Source: Candidatus Ruminimicrobiellum caprinum (lineage in GTDB: Bacteria; Elusimicrobiota; Endomicrobiia; Endomicrobiales; Endomicrobiaceae). Taken from it: a stretch of DNA of 11,125 nt. The stretch lies in assembly GCA_017413305.1 (NCBI GenBank), contig JAFPUA010000268.1:1-11125 (forward strand), in the 5' to 3' direction. Below are positions 9,001 through 11,125 of this stretch, piece by piece. Both the position numbers and the translations under genes were made by a program. Numbering within the stretch: position 1 is the first letter of the stretch; every line of letters begins with the position of its first letter. The notes below the pieces were generated by a model, which searched no databases, was not told the DNA's origin, and saw nothing but the letters and a program-made list of their open reading frames with translations.

Positions 9001-9473
9001 CTGATGAAATAAAAAATATGTTAGGTATAGAGGAAAGCTTAATAATAGCAAAAAATGAACAAGAGGCTAAAGCTCTAAGAGCAAAAGGGTTTAATGCTGT
9101 TTATATTGATGACGAAATTTCGCAAGATATATCTTTAGGTGGTGTGGTAATAGGAGATACATACTACAAAGAAACAGGAAAATATTTAAGAGCAAAATTA
9201 GACGGAATTAAGATAAAATTTTATCTTAAAGCAAATGTAGATGTATCGAAAGAGGATCAGTTAAAAGAATTTGTAAATGAAATTTGTAACGGCAGAAAAA
9301 TAGAAGGGTTGGAAAATATAAAACGAGTAATCTCAAGTGACGGTACAATTTTAGGCGAAGTTGAAAGAAAAATATTAACTTTGCCTAACAAAGTTGATAT
9401 TGATACGAAGTCAATAAGTGAAGATGTTGGCGTTTCTACAATGTATATAAGAAATATGTTAGCTGCTTCATAA
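3..9473 (+). CDS. Giant multidomain protein with three GHKL-like modules and PEP-synthase-type His and ATP-binding domains (5' partial)
   Basis: The frame is open from base 3 to the TAA at 9471-9473, giving at least 3156 residues. An ATG at 102 exists, but it has no clear ribosome binding site and the frame stays open upstream, so the true start is probably outside the window. Residue numbers here count from that ATG. Residues 8-45 hold a TGGFH motif. Residues 235-1203 are three tandem modules, each with an E-x3-NA-x2-HGN box. Residues 1204-1850 are mostly helical and solenoid-like; a Lys-rich linker follows to about 1930, then an alpha/beta region to about 2400. Residues 2407-2563 resemble a PEP-utilising phosphohistidine domain (His2474 in SHQGL). 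Residues 2597-2923 resemble the PEP synthase/PPDK ATP-binding domain, ending VQIRPIT. The last 200 residues are unassigned. The PEP-binding barrel is missing. The likely annotation is 'PEP/pyruvate-binding domain-containing protein'. The substrate is unknown; a phosphotransfer role is inference. No transmembrane segment was seen; the signal peptide region is not visible. Confidence 0.9.
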   Translation, partial: VEQQTNGRTEGQKVGRSEEISSPSAVVSKIIENMKNVKTIDVVITGGFHSQTVTEILKDRGVSYIVITPNVTDGVELAEQTYHSIVKEQSKISFQTMASLVTSLSVIEQIKLLLSLKIKENELIEIYGKESVEEAKHNKQVETSILQNIDGTAINLSVLLESDEAGDVKTRMLEIIKERVGDSLKEKVTAEVVNKIRKESLNSLLKDKDNLKKIIKMLSENNILKQAINVLISFIGNPAIENNEKWPFSLLNFVKKTTARSGQHSGISFKKSVFVDYDPYDNEYINILVKRNGEISSLLFDQRQNKFYIKTEKTDDKFYGKEKYSKEEDIEKKFNLNIQILKNNNRFKIESNDGKTEILVLKKDDIIEIVSSLKSSSVSDDAEKSLDIMKEYFKGSDVETIYIDEDFVEEKIINAVNTNKLLIIYPLSKKYDLGNLSIEEKYALYRYFAQKLYKIIYILQYDKRSSEQFKFAALQEFIKNAIVHGNLADLSKPIYVKYDKNGFAVYNAHHNGDVTSNEMLSIAAAAGLSGGHIGLNNTKENAKQYSLVAETSITNIGGMDFYKASIASEKDDVFFAEFKPQVSVRYKILEDKYIHIFVNENNNIYQLRFDPRDKDFYIYSVNGEFLFENSSQEKIEYKDLYNTPEKIEKLLNLKINISNGRITVKSKDGKATLASLKEDNIHDIVSKINFKKIVPSKEDEDVLNTLKESLDIKDKDVKTIYMDEDPSDIHKRLKELFGTEKISNINEDFGSKLLVVYPFSNVHKEIEKLSFVKKCALYMYLGIKIRYLMDSNWFPAFAGIKDFELRNIGSRNLQEFIKNAIVHGNLADLSKPIYIKYDKDGFTVYNAYHEGKEISKELLNISAVAGFTGYHQGIENAEKDVEDGSIYLTPEKHRITNIGGRQFYAIKTLLPSKIQFQNEPKKVKAEIKTKKIQVDIDYDANIDMYVDIILKRKDDVCSLRYSTIADRVFVKTINENHYILNGDNKKEIEEEFNIEIINSDDKKTLTLRSNDENMEIYILKQQDVFETLRNLKFSRINTDDDKRDLDILKEHLKLEDSDIETIYLDGDILLREQKTAAANKENKLLVVYPFSRNFDIAGLTIKEKWALYKRFVQVFDSMKRNWIPSVQENDIVGNLESAALQEFIKNAIIHGNLGDLSKPIYLKYNKNGFTVYNVHQKEEPTNDVLNISAVVGLSGEHKGINDAKQAEAFFSVTSEDKRITTIGDEQFYVIGIIKRNPFWHENGFEDIYDLFDRIEESKKLDPKKPQQAAELEMLRGDIGRQLDVMFFGHYNDASSAVFIELLKELDSYEFEFLSESLQAEVLASAIDYLNIEDDVNHTGANFTIESLIDVLNAILQKKEFISDPKYKEELFANIINMPEDFEFNNEQKDKLYKLVKEYLDIFTPQQRQKLNAKIDNVDSENVSEENMSYPWQNQQTRQTPTAEQNHKKVVLNEEMSVEEILDSMKNAVSLQLMSLENIRIVTKNIVAFISSDKNKKEDVVRVLNRLMEIFSDGAVRFFPEEIRKIMFAESMNVIKRENYLSQEEKITLLVSLSRHIGFFIVVENLKEQAERANGFFDDCFKLIEINMDDYTDKCRELAYNLFDTAHFYSQDRLNALVEFLLNKEMLKPSYGEADDEKTLIYVITGKAPALNRKNRNKVYSVAINYLSKDNNIEKQGFNIDFILECMVVNFSLLTREQRTTLVSLALERSSVWQEVGKGNVLNVLVQLLRKRKYLSSIQLKDICQKLDEVFDKTDIPSDILEEILEQLTYDEFEILGAKIKNKVINYGISELRKMNFSGGYPINKNVINLVRVIFTKKEFLNREQIENLYENIKIMPEEFGFNMQEKFRLYELVYANIDLFSQRQREYIEKVVKSFGVNKFSSIKIENIFFTQLVKKIKNISNRAMSKYTFLKIKNLSLKEENRKKTYFQNYKKLEKENLKALKMLVNLSSKADLQDIKKTLMEMFSCYEKLVPNNVSKTEVRYLKNIIDRFFEQENIDIDTQRELHQYKINTIFGADLKDITLNDLINVVHQTSINYFKKKMDSGMKEDDPYGNNIQEAVVLNFAKDGYINPGIHKLLSKIEMLGYLTISFDEETLVISVVPMGDHSITIVVNTGNVNRGMSFSFYDNGMEYRAISLEKMLQFLGFETERNLSFVSAKLDKTNGVTDDTDLTEIFNTLMKIVYITINHDENKYILYGIEDYTKKHKFAVDNNLYGEEITDLYELASRFYEHVREEDIFDTVDNLNMVLKDLGLPEIPENSDFLYEEPKTHIKFLGQRGIDRYFNKVIERAFCEGRIVIDENGNLVRNESFEETENIKDLINNIDNENILEQATIVDELDKQNGQIFSLETKTVVGQLQYQEGYLQLSTGEYIFVKVLKNTINAMIRYASAESITTDGHREILTSKILAEKMLQDGYKFYVEPRAKAITEKETFKKELINREKATSNVSKEGRLLGGKTRTVVGKVVFDASEADSESILFKEFLSPEDMTGTLQAKGVVLTSGMELSHQGLIVKEKGIPATIITGVIFVERNGKTVAEIRYTEKTGKEQNINGVEVTNVVEKTIIINEGNEISIDGQTGRVIIFNGSLNRAQKKEYQQYKQKEAQEASSMSHEPNVSTTKANRGPVTAREISNDIEKYVKDFDEPANKDNFGTKAMNLHEMTGIVNEIRELLNVDMKVPFGIMIGPDAFLNILQKKNKNFKILYHQYMRAVEAGDGTEAWKAAEEIRTIIGQVSKQDLTELTKIINKKIAAAKKKVLIGENATFAVRSAFKNEDGKEFSAAGVGESKVGVASEEIVNNLIDVVLMSMFSERSVAYQCENRQAFEPAALVQVAVDSEKSAVMTVKDGKILISGSWGQGEIVVSGEKAQSKVYVQFEDGNKIDITDYITERQEYQYGLNGDVTPVSDEDSTREIFSVEDIINLSKVGIYLRDKYGYDSDIEIAMEKGTIYVVQIRPITEKQEPIENEAEIIDYTMAVSVAEDEIGNMFEPILFAIQKKAIQASDEIKNMLGIEESLIIAKNEQEAKALRAKGFNAVYIDDEISQDISLGGVVIGDTYYKETGKYLRAKLDGIKIKFYLKANVDVSKEDQLKEFVNEICNGRKIEGLENIKRVISSDGTILGEVERKILTLPNKVDIDTKSISEDVGVSTMYIRNMLAAS
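21..57 (+). repeat. Octamer tandem repeat, about 4.6 copies of GGAAGGTC
   Basis: Consecutive 8-base units are GGAAGGAC, GGAAGGTC, AGAAGGTC, GGAAGGTC and a partial GGAAG. The tract lies in the open frame of the giant gene and encodes a polar linker rich in Gly, Arg, Lys and Glu, just before the TGGFH block. The unit length is not a multiple of three, so any gain or loss of one unit would shift the frame. Confidence 0.85.
804..1742 (+). repeat. GHKL-like module, copy A of the giant protein
   Basis: This is the first of three protein-level repeats (residues about 235-547). It starts with a beta-rich part (FVDYDPYDNEY), then a mixed part containing ETIYIDED and KLLIIYP. Next comes an N-box-like segment with Glu443, Asn447, His451 and Gly452 (bases 1428-1460), then GLSGGHIGL in the position of a G2 box. 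The copy ends with ITNIGGMDFYKASI, which resembles the last strands of HATPase_c domains. The DxGxG G1 box is not recognisable; KNGFAVYNAHH stands there. A divergent or inactive GHKL ATPase fold is inference from these motifs. Confidence 0.75.
1743..2762 (+). repeat. GHKL-like module, copy B of the giant protein
   Basis: This is the second copy (residues about 548-887). It repeats the order seen in copy A: a beta-rich start, KTIYMDEDPS, KLLVVYPFS, an N-box with Glu782 (bases 2445-2477), then GFTGYHQGI and ITNIGGRQFYAIKTLLP. From N-box to N-box the spacing is 339 residues from copy A and 327 to copy C. It is slightly longer than its sisters before the N-box, where it carries NWFPAFAGI. In the 34-residue core starting LQEFIKNA it matches copy A at 31 positions. 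Confidence 0.75.
2763..3710 (+). repeat. GHKL-like module, copy C of the giant protein
   Basis: This is the third copy (residues about 888-1203): beta-rich start, ETIYLDGD, KLLVVYPFS, an N-box with Glu1109 (bases 3426-3458), GLSGEHKGI, and RITTIGDEQFYVIGI. The second Gly of the closing IGG motif is replaced by Asp. The 34-residue core matches each of the other copies at 29 positions. It is followed directly by the helical region. Repeat borders are approximate, placed where pairwise similarity fades. Confidence 0.72.
3915..4250 (+). repeat. Helical repeat unit, copy 1 (solenoid region)
   Basis: Residues about 1272-1383 form a helical unit with the landmarks YEFEFL, QKKEF, MPEDFEFN, KLYKLV and IFTPQQRQKL. 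The same landmarks return in the same order at 5301-5624. A Gln-rich linker (YPWQNQQTRQTPTAEQN) follows this copy at about 4288-4340. The fold is inferred to be an alpha-solenoid because helix signatures of the form LS/T-x-x-Q/E-x recur throughout 3900-5640. Confidence 0.65.
5301..5624 (+). repeat. Helical repeat unit, copy 2 (solenoid region)
   Basis: Residues about 1734-1841 repeat the landmarks of copy 1: YDEFEIL, TKKEF, MPEEFGFN, RLYELV and LFSQRQREYI. The two copies lie about 460 residues apart, with other helical repeats between them (YLSQEEK, FYSQDRL, LLTREQR, YLSSIQL). Past this copy the chain becomes Lys-rich, probably a linker. Confidence 0.65.
7365..7790 (+). other. PEP-utilising phosphohistidine (swivel) domain, divergent
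   Basis: This is a domain within the giant protein, residues about 2422-2563. The segment GVVLTSGMELSHQGLIVKEK followed by GIPATI matches the swivel-domain pattern of PEP synthase, PPDK and EI, in which the catalytic His sits in a (T/S)-S/x-H-A-A/S-I-v-A-R motif. His2474 (CAT at 7521-7523) is kept, but the residues after it are Gln-Gly instead of Ala-Ala/Ser, and the usual Arg is Glu. The closing strand GNEISIDGQTGRVI fits the end of the domain. A Gln/Lys/Ser-rich linker (about 7780-7880) leads to the ATP-binding domain. Phosphorylation of this His is inference. Confidence 0.75.
7890..8870 (+). other. PEP synthase/PPDK-type ATP-binding domain
   Basis: This is a domain within the giant protein, residues about 2597-2923. 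It begins with FGTKAMNL (Lys2620, matching the conserved FGGKAxxL of PEP synthase) and VPFGIMIGPDAF. It continues with FAVRSAFKNEDG (Arg2733, Glu2739, Asp2740), AAGVGES, SMFSERSVAYQ, GSWGQGEIVVSG and IEIAMEKGTIYVVQIRPIT. The E-x(n)-Q-x-R-P-I-T ending with Gln2917 and Arg2919 is the ATP-site signature of the family. Key residues look intact, so ATP binding is plausible. In ordinary PEP synthase this domain is N-terminal to the His domain; here it comes after it. Confidence 0.88.
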
Positions 9474-9528
9474 TACAAAAAATATTTTCCTTTATAAAAG
9501 TTTTTGAATTTGATAAAATTGAAGTAAT

Positions 9529-11034
9529 ATGACGATAGGATTACTTGCACCAAGCGGGAATATGGAATCTTTTATGGCGGCGGTAAATGCCGGTGCCGAT
9601 GCTGTTTATTTAGGGTTAAAAGATTTTAGTGCCAGAGCAAAAGCTAAAAATTTTTCATATAAACAATTAGTTGATATTTGTTCTTTCGCTAAAGAAAAAA
9701 ATGTAAAGATTTTTGTAACGGTAAATACTTTAATAAAAAACAGTGAAGTAAAAAATGTTGTAAAAAATTTAGAACAAATTTCTGCAGCTTGTGCCGATGG
9801 TATTATAGTGCAAGATTTGGGTATTGTAAATATAGTAAAAAAATATTTCCCTGATATTCGTTTACACGCAAGTACTCAATTGGCAATTCATAACACTTAC
9901 GGTGCAAAACAAGCCGAAAAAATGGGCTTTGATAGAGTAGTGCTTGCCAGAGAACTTTCTTTTGAAGAGATAAAATCTATAAAAAATAATACTAACATTG
10001 AGTTGGAAGTTTTTTGTCATGGAGCTTTATGTTTCTGCGTGTCTGGACTTTGCCTTTTTTCCAGTTTTATTGGTGGATATAGTGGTAACAGGGGGCACTG
10101 TACACAGCCGTGCAGAAGATTGTGGACGACAGACGGTAAAAACGGCTATTTTTTGTCACCAAAAGATTTTCAGCTGATTGATTATGTTAAAAAACTACAG
10201 GAAATCGGTGTAGCATCATTGAAAATAGAGGGGAGACTAAAGTCGCCCGATTATGTGGCAAAAACTGTTTCAGCGTACAGACTGTTAATAGATTCAGATG
10301 AAACAAATTATGAAGATAATTTGAAACAGGCAAAAGAAATTTTAGCACTGGATTATGCAAGGCAGAAAACCACGTTTAATTTTTTAAACAAAAACGATAA
10401 AATTTTTGAACCTGAGAAAAGCAAAAGTACGGGACTCTTTTTAGGAACGATAGAAAATAAATCGGCAGAAAAATTTTTATTAAACACGGAACATGTGTTA
10501 AATATTGGTGATACATTAAGAATAGTGGATAAAAAGAAAGATAAAAATGTTGTATTAAAGATAGAAAATTGTAATAAAATTAATAATGGATATGAAATAA
10601 ATTATAATGATATTTATTTAGAGAACGGTTTTGAAGTTTTTAAAATTGCGGATGGAAAACAACAATTAGAAATTAGCAATGAGCAATTAGCGATTAATGA
10701 TAATGGCTCCGGATTGTCACATTGTGAACAGCAGAGTCTTACAATAACAGAGAATTTTTCTTTTGACAAGATACAACTGCCGAATTTATTTGTAAGAATA
10801 GATAACCTTAAATGGTTAAAAATTTTAAAGGAAAGAAATATTGTAATAAAACTAAACAAGAATAATATTATAAATACTAAATCTTTGAATAATTTAACAA
10901 ATTATTATTTTGAACTTCCGGCATATATAGATGAAGCAGATTTAAGTTTATTTCAGAAAAATATTGATTTTTTAATTTCCAAAGGTTGTAAATATTTTTT
11001 TATAAATAATATTTCAGGCTCTAAAAAATACTAA
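9529..11034 (+). CDS. Peptidase U32 family protein, probable RNA hydroxylase, apparently shortened C-terminus
   Basis: The 501-residue product starts with LLAPSGNMESFMAAVNAGAD, the standard U32 N-terminus, which supports the ATG at 9529. The ribosome binding site is weak (GAAG four bases upstream). The family signature around EVFCHGALC, NRGHCTQPCR and LKIEGRLKSPDYV is present. Cys168, Cys175, Cys191 and Cys195 are well placed to bind an iron-sulfur cluster, as in characterised members. E. coli homologues TrhP and RlhA hydroxylate tRNA and 23S rRNA using prephenate-dependent chemistry; UbiU/UbiV act in ubiquinone synthesis. The long C-terminal part suggests an RlhA-like architecture, but the exact substrate is not decided. 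Residues about 379-406 look like an inserted repeat. The protein stops at INNISGSKKY, where longer relatives continue. It lies 55 bp after the giant gene on the same strand, and no terminator separates them. Confidence 0.88.
   Translation: MTIGLLAPSGNMESFMAAVNAGADAVYLGLKDFSARAKAKNFSYKQLVDICSFAKEKNVKIFVTVNTLIKNSEVKNVVKNLEQISAACADGIIVQDLGIVNIVKKYFPDIRLHASTQLAIHNTYGAKQAEKMGFDRVVLARELSFEEIKSIKNNTNIELEVFCHGALCFCVSGLCLFSSFIGGYSGNRGHCTQPCRRLWTTDGKNGYFLSPKDFQLIDYVKKLQEIGVASLKIEGRLKSPDYVAKTVSAYRLLIDSDETNYEDNLKQAKEILALDYARQKTTFNFLNKNDKIFEPEKSKSTGLFLGTIENKSAEKFLLNTEHVLNIGDTLRIVDKKKDKNVVLKIENCNKINNGYEINYNDIYLENGFEVFKIADGKQQLEISNEQLAINDNGSGLSHCEQQSLTITENFSFDKIQLPNLFVRIDNLKWLKILKERNIVIKLNKNNIINTKSLNNLTNYYFELPAYIDEADLSLFQKNIDFLISKGCKYFFINNISGSKKY
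10663..10746 (+). repeat. Repeat-like in-frame insertion in the U32 gene
   Basis: Bases 10663-10704 are built from overlapping variants of AATTAG and AGCAAT, encoding QLEISNEQLAINDN. The next bases to about 10746 (NGSGLSHCEQQSLTIT) also look unlike the flanking domain sequence. As I recall, NEQLAI-type peptides are common translations of dispersed low-complexity DNA repeats in gut-type genomes. The segment sits between two domains, and the frame is kept on both sides. Confidence 0.4.
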
Positions 11035-11125
11035 AGTAATATCTTGTACGCAGATAGCACGGTTGTGTATCGGACTGTTCAGCTTTGCAACGGAAGCTCC
11101 GATTCATTATACTGACGCCATGGGA
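11021..11125. other. Unassigned right-edge segment of contrasting base composition
   Basis: After the U32 stop, bases 11035-11125 are about 46% GC (42 of 91), against roughly 30% in the rest of the window. A minus-strand frame is open from the right edge to a TAG at 11021-11023 (34 codons, containing RSFRCKAEQSDTQPCYLR), which would overlap the U32 3' end tail-to-tail. A plus-strand frame is also open from 11006 to the edge (containing ARLCIGLFSFATEAPIHYTD). Neither is recognised. It may be the 3' end of a convergent gene, the start of a dispersed repeat, or a gene fragment. Confidence 0.35.

Noticed and set aside
102..9473. Classical PEP synthase or PPDK (ppsA/ppdK)
   Set aside because: The His-domain motif is divergent, the domain order is changed, the PEP-binding barrel is missing, and over 2400 residues of unrelated sequence precede the module.
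9474..9528. Promoter or terminator in the 55 bp between the two genes
   Set aside because: There are A/T-rich -10-like strings (TATAAA at 9493, GATAAAAT at 9512), but no -35 box at proper spacing. The CTTTATAAAAG palindrome is too short for a terminator stem. In DNA this A/T-rich such matches are expected by chance.
10717..10727. TCACATTGTGA palindrome as a Crp/LacI-type operator
   Set aside because: It lies inside the U32 coding frame, far from any start, and a single short palindrome is not enough.

Overview
The window is low-GC DNA (roughly 30% by eye) with dense coding, all of it readable on the + strand. Two protein genes fill almost everything. A giant open frame runs from the left edge to 9473, and a peptidase-U32-family gene lies at 9529-11034. 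They are separated by 55 bp of A/T-rich sequence. No tRNA, rRNA, CRISPR array, transposase or integrase was seen.

The giant product shows at least 3156 residues and its true start lies left of the window. From N to C it contains: the end of a domain with a TGGFH motif; three tandem copies of a ~330-residue module, each with a GHKL-ATPase-like N-box; a long helical, solenoid-like region with a duplicated ~110-residue unit; a mixed alpha/beta region; a PEP-synthase-type phosphohistidine (swivel) domain; a PEP-synthase/PPDK-type ATP-binding domain; and an unassigned ~200-residue tail. The PEP/pyruvate-binding barrel expected in real PEP synthase or PPDK is absent, and the His domain comes before the ATP domain. 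To my recollection, giant proteins of this type (TGGFH block, N-box block, PEP-synthase-like C-terminus) occur in Omnitrophota, Elusimicrobiota and related PVC-side lineages. With the low GC, an Elusimicrobiota-like (for example Endomicrobia-like) or Omnitrophota-like host is the best guess, at moderate confidence only.

The second gene encodes a U32-family radical-independent hydroxylase or collagenase-like protein with the expected cluster of four cysteines. It probably modifies RNA, as TrhP and RlhA do. It carries a repeat-like in-frame insertion and ends early inside its C-terminal domain. Directly after its stop, the last 91 bp jump to about 46% GC, which suggests a junction with a different kind of sequence.

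The two genes share a strand but no obvious function. The most interesting content is the architecture of the giant protein (triplicated GHKL-like modules joined to a rearranged phosphotransfer module). The octamer tandem repeat in its reading frame near the left edge and the truncation/composition break at the right edge are also worth a look.
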